From Batkoa obscura (taxonomy: Eukaryota > Entomophthoromycota > Entomophthoromycetes > Entomophthorales > Batkoaceae), in NCBI GenBank assembly GCA_030770535.1, contig JASVEC010000016.1, forward strand, positions 124,001 through 188,000: a stretch of 64,000 bases of DNA, written 5' to 3'. Below are positions 1 to 11,846 of this stretch, piece after piece (the stretch's first letter is position 1; every line of letters starts with the position of its first letter). The position numbers and the translations under genes are program-made. The notes beneath the pieces are model-generated. The model made no database searches and had not been told where the DNA came from. It saw only the letters and a program-made list of their open reading frames with translations.

Positions 1-1906
1 TCTAATCAAGTTTTATATTAATAGAATCATTGTATATTTGAAAATCGAAGGGTCGTATAAATCAAAGATCAGACTAGTTGAGACTGGATTAGAAGCACTT
101 TTAAAGTTTACATTATTTAGTTTTGGACTTATAATAAAACTTTCAAATGTGATGGAAACAAAATTCATTCTTTTATTGCATCAGCTAAAATCAGCAGAGA
201 TATATAAGATTTAATTAATTGGGGTAGGTCCCCTAGTCACCTTGAATTTAACCAAGATTAAATGTTGACAGTTAAAGATTTAACAGATAACTGTAAGCAA
301 TGAAAAGTAGATGAAGTTGGGCGTGGTTTTAATTCAAACTCAATAGTACATTTAGATAACAATATGAGAAAAAGTAGAAATAAAACTTTTATACAATACT
401 ATAGAATGATGTTAAATTGTAAAGTTATTAATTTAAAATCACAAATATTTGAAGTGGAGGATGTATGCACTATATCCACTTATCTTACTTCTAAGCTCAA
501 TGAAACAAAAACAAAAAAATGAACTTTATATTTATTAGGGGAATTTACACTAGTTTATCCATTGGCTTTATCCGTATTCAATATGATAATTCTACTGCCT
601 TCTTTAATGTCAAGATTAGATCGCCTGTATGTGACGAAAGAGGTTAAAGTGATACTATAGTTACTCGAAATAGTTGATGAACATTTACTTGAAGCCTTAA
701 CATTTTGAAGTGCAGAAAGATTTGAATATTTCGAAGATGGGTTTTTAAATTTAATTTCGGCTGTCCATGTCTTTTTGAACTTTACAGATCATAATGACCA
801 TCAGAGGGGATTTTGCTATACAACAATGTATGATACCAAAAAATTAGATGAACTTTGTAGAGCTTCACAATTATAGTTATTTTATCCTTTGTAGCTTTAT
901 CTCTGCAAATTATCGCGCTCTTGGGTTTAAAAGCAGAAATCATTCTTATAATACTGTGAATGCATTTTCTATAGGTGGTAAACTATTGGCAGATGCTATG
1001 GAGGCTATCCTGGAAGCTGCTTTATTATCAAGTGAAGAGAAATTAGGAATAAAATGTGCTCGAGCATTGGATATAATATGAAATGATTATGGAAATAAAG
1101 GCATTTTAAGAGGGCATATAATTGCTCGAAGTGATATTGTAAAACTTACTACACTACTTAGGTTTGATGTTAGCTATGTCCAATCTATAATTGGGTATGA
1201 ATTTACGCTTCCAGTACTTTTAATTGAAGCTTTTGAGTGTATTGACAATACAATATTTGTTCTATCTCAAAAACAGCTTGAATATTCAGGTGGTAAGGTA
1301 TTATACTGTTCTGTGGTATCGTGTATCTTTCATGATTTTCCAATTCAACAATCTGGTGGTCTTACTGAAATTAGAGGACACTTAGTGAAAAACGATGGTG
1401 TTTCATTATCAATAATGGTGACTTTGGGTCTCCATAACTTTACTATTTTTAAGGATAACATTACAATAGATAGATCTAGAGATAGTGATGTATCGTTACA
1501 GCTGTTGAACTCTGCATTGGCATCACTTTTGGGAGCTGTACTTATTGATTCAAAATTTAATTGGGAGCTATACAACAAATATCTAATATAATTGTGAAGT
1601 CTATTTATGATAATCCTTTTGAATCCAAATGCACTCACTCCAGGTCCAGCACTTCCTCTTTATCCGTATATGGAAAGAAAAGGGTGTATCGGATTAATCC
1701 AACAGTTTGCTATTACAACAAAAACCAATGCTACATAAATGGTACTTTAAATTATTATGATTCATAGTCATATTATTTCTAGTAAAAGAAGAGAAAACCA
1801 ACAAGATATCAAAAATGATGCGGTGATAGCTCTGATTGATAAAATCAACACAAGAGAATTATTACTTGGACACTTATATACTTATTCTCAAGGAGATTTT
1901 ATCTGA
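1..1906 (+). pseudogene. Dicer-like RNase III relic, 3' part
   Basis: Pieces in shifting frames resemble the C-terminal half of Dicer in the correct order. Around 585-700 is the pre-RNase III segment (LLPSLMSRLDRLY, then LLEALT). Around 705-1075 is RNase IIIa (SAERFEYFEDGFL, later LLADAMEAILEAALL). Around 1160-1590 is RNase IIIb (IIGYEFTLPVLLIEAF, LEYSGGKVLY, GGLTEIRGHLVKN, SALASLLGAVLIDSKF). Around 1760-1850 is a dsRNA-binding-like tail (SKRRENQQDIKNDAVIAL). Both RNase III signatures have lost the LEFLGD core and its acidic residues, and EALLGA of IIIb has become ASLLGA. There are several stops and frame changes, so this is judged a dead gene and not simply one with introns. It runs off the left edge of the window. 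The region before 580 would correspond to PAZ and earlier domains but is not recognisable to me. An intact Dicer elsewhere in the genome is likely but unseen. Confidence 0.75.
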
Positions 1907-3059
1907 GAAAAGAAAAGCTTTAACAATAAAGTTTGCAACCTAATGAAAGTCTATCAGGTGTTCAATTATACGCTTTATTGATTTACGTACTAATAGTACA
2001 TATTTATAGTTAGACTTATTTAAAACCTAAAATTTGAAATTTCATCCAGACTGAAGTTATCAAAATAGTTATACTACAGTTAAAAAATATTTATACTCAA
2101 ATTTTACTGATATATTAAATTATTATACTATTGAATTTTTAAACTTTGTGTAATAATTTTAACTTTATCTTGACATTATTATTTTACTATAAAAACAAAA
2201 TTTCCAGTACAATATCATAAAATTTAGCTTTTATTGTAGCTATTACAAGCTTTACTATATCTTTTATCTTATTTTAACACCATTAAAAGTTCTATTCGAG
2301 AAGTCTCAAGTGGCCGTTCTCTCCCATAGCTGTCATCTAAAATGACTGTAATTATTGACAAAGTTGCTCTTAATTTAGAACACAGTTGAATATAGATTCA
2401 TAAACCTGAATATGGGAGTGTTTTTTTTGACTTCATTATTTTTTCCATTTTTTAAGCGCTATTTAAGTGGAAAATTTGTTAGTAAAATTCTTAAACATAA
2501 AAATACATCCCCATATATTCTTTCCAGCTTAATTTATGCAATTTGAAATTAAACAAGGATGGATCGGTGACCGTTTTAACCCTATCCGATTCAATCATTA
2601 TTTTGCCCACTACTTGGGATCACTTAATATCGTTTATATTATAAATTTTCCATTTATTTTCATCTTCTAATAAGCATTTGAGCATTTTTTTTCATCACTT
2701 GAAGTTTGAAAAAACCTTGAAAAGGGAATTTGGTTTAGTACTTTGTCCACTTTTTATGTAATAAAATGTAAAAAAATATTTTTTAAATAGTGAAATAAAG
2801 ATGTTTTCATATAATTAACTTTAATTAAAAACTAAACCTATCAATGATTTAATTTCTCACCCTTAATCTTTATACCTTCCTCTCACCACTATCCATTTAT
2901 TATTCAGGTTATTGTCTGACTGTCTTTGCCTTTAATAATAAAAGCATTTGAGATATTTCTCTCCAAGGTTTTGAAAAGAATTTAAAAATCGTCACAAAAA
3001 CCACATCAATTTTCAATTCATTTACTTTTTTCAATCATAAAACTAAACTTTCATTAAAA
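1907..3059. other. Intergenic, gene-free
   Basis: No open frame with family resemblance. It contains one short transposon-derived element at 2414-2512 and the promoter side of the ADAT1 gene. I see nothing else supportable here. Confidence 0.6.
2414..2512 (-). mobile_element. Short GGGG-ended MITE, copy 1
   Basis: Reverse-orientation copy of a roughly 100-bp family. It begins GGGAGTGTTTTTTTTGAC and ends ACATCCCC, with ATAT on both sides (2410-2413 and 2513-2516). Both ends align to the ends of the transposon at 52115-54570. Confidence 0.85.
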
Positions 3060-4934
3060 ATGAAAGATTGCGACAATATCCAGTTAGCAGATAAGATAGC
3101 ACAATGTTGTATCGAGAAATACAATTCATTAGCTGGGAACGGTAAACCTAAAAAAAGCAAAACTCATCAAGAATTTACAATATTAGCTGGTTTTGCATTA
3201 GAAAAATTAGAAGGTAAAAAAGAGAAAGAATTTTTGAAATTCAAGACTAATTTTAAAAGGTGATGAATCGAGGTTTGAATGTGTTTCTTTAGGGTAAAAA
3301 TTTATTTTTATAACAATGAAATTAATTTAATAGATATAACAGAACTGGAGTTAAATGTTTATCAGAAAGTAAAATTGTATTTGATGGCACTTGTTTAAAC
3401 GATAGCCATGCTGAAGTTTTAGCTAAAAGAGGGTTGATGAAGTAAGCGTTAAGTTTTTATTTAAAAGGTTTTGGATTAAAATTTAGGTTTTTATGGGATC
3501 AATTAGAACTAAGTTTTTTAGAAGAATCAGAATTTTTCGATAAATGTATAGTTGATGAAGAGATCAAATTGAAATTTAAAGAAGATGTAAGGTTACATTT
3601 TTATATCAGTCAAGCACCATGTAAAGATTATCACATTTTAAGTATGATGGCTCGAATTAATATTATTCTAGGTGGTGATGGTTCTATGGAAGAGTTGGAT
3701 AAAAAGACATTGGATAAAGTGATAGATAAACCAGTAAAAAAACAAAAGATTGATAATCAAAGTAATCTAATTCGTGGTAGAAATAACTTTGATCGCCTTG
3801 GGGCTATTAGAACAAAGCCAGGTAGTTTTACTTATCTATATGAACTTCATTTGCTTTAGATTGTTGCATTTAATCTATATTTAGATAGTATAATTGAAGT
3901 TACAAGTTAAACTTAATTGTATTATTTAGGTCGAATGGATTCTGAGCCCACTTCTTGTATGTCATGCAGGTAATTTTAACTTGTATTTATAATTTTATTA
4001 ATTCTTTATTTAAAAGTGATAAAATAGCCAAATGGAATACATTGGGCTATCAAGGCAGTTTGTTATCAGATTTTGTATTGCCTATTTTTCCAATTACTAT
4101 AGTAGTAGGCGAATTATTTAATCCCGTTAGTTTAAAGCGGGCCTTGATTGATAGAATTGAAGGTATTAAAGGTAAGGTATTTTAGTTTTATTTTACCATG
4201 TTTTCTTACTGAACAATATCAATTAATAGATGATAATTACATCAATTATAACGTTCCAAAAATTTTACACACATCCTTTAATTTTAAGTTTGGTAAATAT
4301 TATTTATTGAATAAAAATGGAGATGATATAATTATAAAGCCAAGTGAAGTGGCATTGAGTTGGGTAGAAAATAGAACAGCCGATTTGAATAATAAAGCTA
4401 ATAGTGAAAGGATGGTAGAAATATTAGTTAATGGAAGGAAACAAGGTGCAGCTATCAATAAAAAGAGTGGTAAATATTCATTAAAAACTAGGTTAGCTAA
4501 GATAAAACACAATTAAATAAAATATATGATTTTGATTTAATTTAATTTTTTGTATAGATCTAATCTATGTAAAGCTATCTTTTTTGATAAGTATTTGCAG
4601 AATTTGAAGGCATTGCAGAAGGTAAAATTTAATGAAAATAAAGGTAACAATAATTCAATTTAGAATTGTTAAAGTATGTTCCTAATTATTGTTTTTAGAG
4701 ATTTTAGTAAACTCTAAAAATAATGAAACTGGATATTATATAACTAAAGCTAATTATGAAAGTGAAAGAAAAAAATCATATGCAGAGATTAAACGTGATA
4801 TTGAAAATAAGCAAGGATTAAAATCGATTTATGAAAAAAGAAGGACTAAATTTTTTAAATGCTCACCATTTGATGAATGGAAGTTTACTGGGGAAAATCA
4901 AATGGAGTATAATAAGTTTATGATAGAGGAATAA
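3060..4934 (+). CDS. TAD1: tRNA-specific adenosine deaminase 1 (ADAT1/Tad1)
   Basis: Converts adenosine to inosine at position 37 of tRNA-Ala in the known family. About seven exons can be read: 3060-3259, 3334-3441, from about 3486, then exons near 3931-3968, 4020-4180 and 4199-4489, and from 4557 to the end, giving roughly 430 residues. Visible motifs are the zinc/proton-relay DSHAEVLAKR, HFYISQAPCKD with the second zinc Cys, GAIRTKPG, GRMDSEPTSCMSCSDK with the third Cys, KWNTLGYQGSLLS, and the C-terminal PCFLTEQ and SNLCKA blocks. All three zinc ligands and the catalytic Glu are present. PCKD replaces the more usual PCGD, which is a mild oddity. Several short frames in this stretch are its exons and not separate genes. 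The upstream start ATG at 3060 begins the KTHQEFTILAGF block expected at the N terminus. Confidence 0.9.
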
Positions 4935-5469
4935 AAATGGGATAGATACAGATTTTAAATTAAAAGTTTTATGAAATAATTATAAATAGTAATTTCGAGG
5001 TTTTTTTTTAGCTTTTTTAAATTTGTATGCGATTGTAATCGTGGTTTAGGTTACTTAAGATTAACAGAATGTACGATAGTTATATTCATTCAAGTGATTT
5101 ATTTTGCAGAGAGTTGGGTAACATAAAGAAGTTAGTTTAGTAAAAGTAGTACATTAATTTTGAATTTTTTTTTGTTATTAATCTTATCATAAAATATACT
5201 GTTTTAATATTTAGTATGCAATAATGAATTTAAATACATAAATTATTATCATTGTTATAATATTAGTCAATTTCTATTAAAGCATAAAAATCTATAAATA
5301 ACCTTTTTATTATGTTCGCAGCATTATCAACTGAGCACTTATTCAAATAAAAAAGTTCACTAAACTTTGCAGTTCAAAAAAACTACGTATAAAAAAATTT
5401 TAGTATAAAAGATATTTCTCACCTTCAACATTTTTAAGATAAACAATAAAAAACAGGTTTTTATACAAA
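4935..5469. other. Intergenic between ADAT1 and SLH1
   Basis: AT-rich spacer between two plus-strand genes. No gene-like frame or repeat seen. Confidence 0.6.
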
Positions 5470-8400
5470 ATGCGACCAAAAATCTCGAATCTACTCCGTT
5501 GTTTACAAGTGGAACCTGGTTTTCCAGATAGTCGTTCCTATCAATCTTTCATAGATCAACAAAAGCAAGATTTTTTAAACTTGAACTTATTTCAAGATGA
5601 TATTCAACAGGAGGCTTTTCCAGAACAATACTATGGTTGCGATTTAGAAATGAATATAGATGAAGACATCGTTCATGATACTCAAGAGTATTCATTGGAT
5701 ACTTATTATCCAACTCAAAATTATCAACAACAAGAGGATGACAATTCAGCCCATGACATTGAATGGTTACTAAAGGAAACTGATAAAATTGCCATTAATA
5801 CTGGCTTAAATTCCGATAATTTATTTGATTCTATTGTCAAAATAATACTCAGTAACAAGGATAGTGCTGAAATACAAAATGAGTTATTAGACCTTGTTGG
5901 TTATGATAGTTTTGAGTTTCTTACTGAACTGATTAGTTATCAAAAAGAACTAAGACAGGCGATTGGGAAAGAGGTAAAACAATCAATGTATAAAAATTAA
6001 TGTTTATTTTAGTAAATTTTTATATTAGCTTAATAAACCTACAGAAGAAGAAGAGTTTCATAACCGTCGTATGAAGGAATTAAATAAAAACACAAAAGCA
6101 ATGTACGGAAACCAAGTCACTGTTATGTTTGAATCAGAAAAAAATCAAATGAAACAATATCGCAAAGAAGTTAAAAAGAGTAATAAAAATACCATTGGAA
6201 AATTGGATGATAAAGAAGTAAGTTTAAATCCTAGTGAATTAAAAAGGTTAAGAGAAGAAGCATTAAGAAAAGGACCTAGTTGTAAAGGTAATAATTATGA
6301 TGGGTTTGAACAAGTAAGTTTTGTAATTGTTAAATACGTTAATAATTTATCAATGATTTTAAAAAAAAGGAAAAAGAAGAATCGTATCCAAATGTATTTA
6401 AAGAAGGTAATTCAAGCCAAAACTCACTATCTATTTATGGTACCAAATATCATCTACCGGTGGGTACTATTCGTGTTTCTGGTGAATATTATGATGAAAT
6501 TACAATACCAATTAAACCTAGAGCACCTACAAGAACCAGCGAAAAAACAATTTATTTAGAAGACATGGATTCTTTATGTAAGGAAACATTTAAAGTAAGT
6601 TAAATATTAATATATATTTTTAATTTGTTTAAGTTTGATTTTAGAAATACACTTCGTTAAATCGAGTCCAATCTATTGTTTATCCAATTGCTTATAAAAC
6701 TAATGAAAATATGCTATTATGTGCCCCAACGGGTGCTGGTAAAACAGATGTAGCTATGTTAACAATTTTACGTACCTTATATGCACATTGTACCCCAACG
6801 CCAACAAAAGATAATTTGAATCAATTAAAGATTAATAAATCAGCATTTAAAATAGTTTATGTAGCTCCAATGAAAGCATTAGCAACTGAAATAGTAACTA
6901 AAATGGGAACGAGACTCAAATGGTTAGGTATTCAAGTAAGAGAATTAACTGGAGATATGCAATTGACTAAAGATGAAATATTAAAAACCCAAATTATTGT
7001 TACTACACCTGAAAAATGGGATGTTGTTACGAGAAAAGGGACTGGAGATTTAGAATTGGTTCAAAAATTAAAACTATTAGTTATTGATGAAGTTCATTTA
7101 TTACATGATGATCGTGGTTCGGTTATTGAAAGTATAGTAGCACGTACATTGAGACAAGTGGAATCAACTCAATCTATGATAAGAATTGTTGGGTTGTCAG
7201 CTACATTACCAAATTATGTGGATGTATCTAAATTTTTAAAAGTAAATCCATATAAAGGTTTATTCTTTTTTGATGGGGGTTTTCGTCCTGTTCCACTTGA
7301 ACAACATTTCCTAGGTGTCAGAGGGAAACCTGGAACTCCAATTTCTAATTTAAATTTAGATCGAGCTTGTTTTGAAAAAGTAGAAGCTTTATTAAGTGAA
7401 GGACATCAAGTTATGGTCTTTGTTCATACTAGAAAAGAAACAGTAAGAGTAGCTAAAACTTTAATTCAAATGGCAGCTGAAAATGGAGTTCCAGATTTAT
7501 TCTCAATTAAGGAAGAAGATTTAGAAGTTCATTCAAATTACTCAAGAGAAGTATCTAAATCCCGTAATAATCAATTAAAAGAATTATTCAAAAATGGAGT
7601 TGGAGCTCATCATGCTGGTATGTTAAGAAGTGATAGATTATTAACTGAAAAAATGTTTGCAGATGGTGCCTTAAAACTGCTATGTTGTACAGCTACTTTA
7701 GCTTGGGGTGTTAATTTACCAGCTTATGCAGTTGTCATTCGTGGTACTCAAGTTTACGATGCCCAAAAAGGTTCGTTTGTAGATTTATCCATTTTAGATG
7801 TGTTACAAATTTTTGGTCGTGCAGGTCGACCACAATATGAGGATCAAGGGGTTGGTTATATCTTAACAACTGGTGATAAATTATCTCATTTTGTATCGGC
7901 TATTACTCAACAACATCCAATTGAATCGAATTTTATTAATAATATTATTGATAATTTATGTGCTGAAATATGTTTAGGTACTGTAGCTAATATTGATGAA
8001 GCAGTGACTTGGTTAAGTTATACTTTTTTATATATTCGTATGCAAAGAAATCCAATGATTTATGGCATTACTTATCAAGAGGCATTTAATGACCCATATT
8101 TAGGTAAAAAAAGACATAGTTTGATTGTGGCTGCTGCTAAATCATTACAACAAAATAATATGATTTATTTTGATGTTGAAACAGGATTTATGTCACCAAG
8201 AGATTTAGGACGCATATCTTCCTTATTTTATGTTAGTTTTAATTCAATGGATATTTTATGTTCTAAAATGAAATTACGTATGGGAGAATTAGATTGTTTT
8301 GAAATGGTAGCTTGTAGTAAGGAATTTGAAAATATTAAAGTACGAGAAAACGAGACAAATGAATTAAATAAATTAATGTATGAAATGGCTGCTTGTCCCT

Positions 8401-11400
8401 TAAAAAATGGAATTAATAATTCAGCAGATAAAGTGAATTTATTAATGCAAACTTATATTTCTAAAGGTTATCCAGAAGATTTTGCATTGATTTCAGATTT
8501 ATATTATGTATCTCAAAATGCAGCACGAATTTTTCGTTCTACTTTTGAAGTAGCATTAAATAGAAATTGGGGTAATACAGCTTATATATTATTATCATTA
8601 TGTAAATCTATTGAACATCAAATGTGGTCATTCGAACATCCATTAGCTCAATTTCAATTATCAGAAGCAGTAAGAATGAAATTAGAACAATCAACAGAGG
8701 AATTAAGTATTAATGAATTACGTAAACTAGATGCTAAACAAATTGGAGAATTAATCAACTTTGAAAGATTAGGACCCACATTATATAAACATATTAATGA
8801 ATTTCCATTAGTTAATTTAAATGTGATTGTACAACCATTAATCAAAACAGTATTAAAGATAACAATTCAAATTCAAGCTGATTTTAAATGGAATGATAGA
8901 ATTCATGGTAATACAGAAGCTTATTGGATTTGGATTGAAGATCAAAGTCAATTGGAATTATATTTCAGTGAAAAGATATTATTAAAAAAAATAACAATCA
9001 ATGATCCCATAATATTAGAAGTTAATATACCAGCATTAGATCCATTACCAGATAAAATTTATGTAAGAGCAATATCTGATCGATGGTTAGGTTCAGAAAC
9101 GTTAATTGAAGTTTCATTAAATAATTTAATATTACCTCAATTATCTAGTATTTACACTAATTTATTAGACACTCAATTATTATCAATAAGTGCATTAAAC
9201 AATCCTATATTAGAAGAATATTATTCATTACAATTCAATTATTTTAATCCAATACAGACACATTGTTTTTATTCCTTTTATAAAGATTTAGATAATGTAT
9301 TTTTAGCTACACCAATTAATTCAGGGGAAAACATATTAATGGAATTAGCTATTTTCAATTCATTTCAACAAAACCCAAATAGTAAAATAGTATATATTAA
9401 TTCAAATAAACAATTTTTAAGTCAAAGAAAACAGCAATTTAATAATTTATTTAACAATTTATTAAATAAAAAAGTAATCGAATTAACTGGGTCATTAATT
9501 CATGATTTTAAAGCAGTTAATTTTAACGATATTATATTAACAACACCTGAAGACTATAATAATTTAATTAAAGATAAATATAAATTAAAAGGATTTCAAC
9601 AAATTAATTTAATTTTATTAGATCAATTACATTTATTAGATCAATTAAATGGACATTTAATTGAAATTATTATATCACGTATAAAATATCAAAATCAACA
9701 AACTCAACAGAATATTCGAATAATTGGCTTATCTTCTCCATTATCTAATTCAATTGATTTTTTAAAATGGTTGAATATAAAAAATAACAATTTCTTTAAC
9801 TTCCGACCTTCAGTAAGACCAATTCCGCTAGAATTAAATATAACTGGATTTCCAGGTAATCAATATTTATCTAGAATGGCAAGTATGAATCGACCTATTT
9901 ATAAGGAAATCCAAGTTTATTCAAAAGAACAATCAACAATTGTATTTGTATCTTCAAGAAAACAAGGATTATTAACAGCTAAAGATTTAATTGCGTTTTG
10001 TGGATTAGAAGAAAATCCGAGACAATTTTTAAATCTAAGTGAAATTGAATTTGATTTATTAACCAATCAAATTTCAGATAAAAGTTTGAAGTTAACTTTA
10101 AGTTTTGGAATTGGTTTGTATCATACTGGATTAACTAAAAAAGATTTAAAATTAGTTGAAGAATTATTTAATAATAATATAATTAAAGTGTTAATCTCAA
10201 CTTATCAAATGACAGATCAAATGCAATTTGGTACTAAATTAGTGATCATTAAAGGTACCGAATATTTTAATACTAATTTAAGGGGATATAAAGATCATTC
10301 AATTTCTACAATATTAAAAATGATGAGTAAAGCAGGTAGAAATAATATAGATTATTCAGCTAAAACATCTATATTTGTTTATAATCGAAAAGTTGAATTT
10401 TATAGAAAGTTTTTAAATGAACCTTTTCCAATTGAATCTATATTAAATAAACAATTGATTGATCTATTTAATGGGGAAATTGCTAGTAAAATTATCAAAA
10501 ATAAGAAACAAGCAATGGAATATTTAAAGAATACTTTTCTCTATCAAAGAGTAATAGAAAATCCAGCTTATTATGGGATTAAAGATAAGGATACTAAGAC
10601 TATTGAAGAATATTTATTACAACTAATTAATAAAACAGTAGATGAATTAATTTACTTAAAATGTTTAGATAAAAGTAAAGATGATTCATTAGTTTCAAGT
10701 AAATTAGGAAAAATAGCTTCAATTTATTCAATATCTTGTCAAACAATGAATAATATTTTTAATATATTAAAAAAAATGAATTTTGAATTATTATTTACAA
10801 CAATATGTTCAGTCAAAGAATTTAATAATTATGAAATTAAATTTAATGAAGAAAAGTATTATGAAGAAATTAAAAATCAATTACCATTAAGTTTATTAAA
10901 TAAGGATTCCTCTCAAGCTTATTATAAAGTATTGAATTTATTACAGATTCATATGACTAATAGAGATCTACCTGATGTTGAAGTTCAAATGGAATTAAAA
11001 CAAATAATTTTAAAAACATTAAATATTTTAGAAGCTACATTAGAATTATGTTTGAATTCTAATAATCTTAAAGCAGTATTAATTACAATTCAATTGATTC
11101 AAGGGATTAATGAAGCTCAATGGCCACAAATGAATTCATTAGATAGAATCAAGCAATTAAAAGGGAATGAACTATTAAATAAATTGAGTAAATTGGAAAC
11201 TCCAGTGAATGAATTAAAGGATTTGTTATATCTAAAAGAGAGAAAGAATATATTATTAAATCAATTAAAAATCAACAAACAAAAAGTAGAACAAATTGAA
11301 AATCAATTGATAGAATATCCAATAGTTCAAATGAATAATAAGATTGTATTACAAGGTAATAAATACTCCATTAATCAAACAATAATGTTAGAGATTATAT

Positions 11401-11699
11401 TCAATGTTATTATAAATAATAATATTAATATTAATAACATAAATAAAAATTGGTATGTTTTATTAGTAGATGAAAATAAGAATCAAGTTATTGCGAATAA
11501 AAAAGTAACAATGATAACAATTAACTATAATAATAATAAAGGAAATGGAAATAATAATAGAAAACAATTTGAAGTAGCGACTAAATTAGAATTTATTACA
11601 CCTAATCAATTAGGAGACTATAATTATAAACTTATGTTATTACCTCAAGGTTATTGTGATGTTAATGTTAATTTTGATTTTAAATTTATTATTGAATAA
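5470..11699 (+). CDS. SLH1: Slh1/ASCC3-type Ski2-like helicase
   Basis: Large tandem-cassette helicase. The family unit (Slh1 in yeast, ASCC3 in animals) drives splitting of collided ribosomes in the quality-control trigger complex. Exons are 5470-5973, 6029-6313, 6370-6594 and 6645-11699, about 2022 residues, matching the family. Cassette 1 has intact motifs: APTGAGKT (about 364), APMKALATE, TTPEKWDV, DEVH (486-489), GLSATLPN, VFVHTRKET, HHAGMLRSDR, ATLAWGVNLPA and FGRAGRPQ. The FLGVRGKPG segment after FRPVPLEQ favours Slh1 over Brr2. Each cassette is followed by a Sec63-like region. Cassette 2 is eroded: ATPINSGEN (about 1226) instead of a Walker A, LLDQLH (about 1331) instead of DExH, and MMSKAGRNN (about 1564) instead of QxxGRAGR. 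The reading frame is open throughout, so it is a maintained protein with a probable pseudo-ATPase half. The C-terminal end is Asn-rich. Confidence 0.92.
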
Positions 11700-11846
11700 A
11701 TAATAAAATAAAAGATATAAGTTTATTTTTCAATAAAAATTTATTTTAAAAAAAACATGATTTTTTAAACTTTATTATAATATAATTTTAAAATTTAAAA
11801 TAAAAAAAAACTATAATAATTGAAACTAAGATATAATTAAAAGATA

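Noticed and set aside
5470-11699. Assignment as the spliceosomal helicase Brr2.
   Set aside because: The segments after FRPVPLEQ and the total length fit Slh1/ASCC3 better, and the N-terminal region lacks Brr2-like plug and PWI features that I can recognise.
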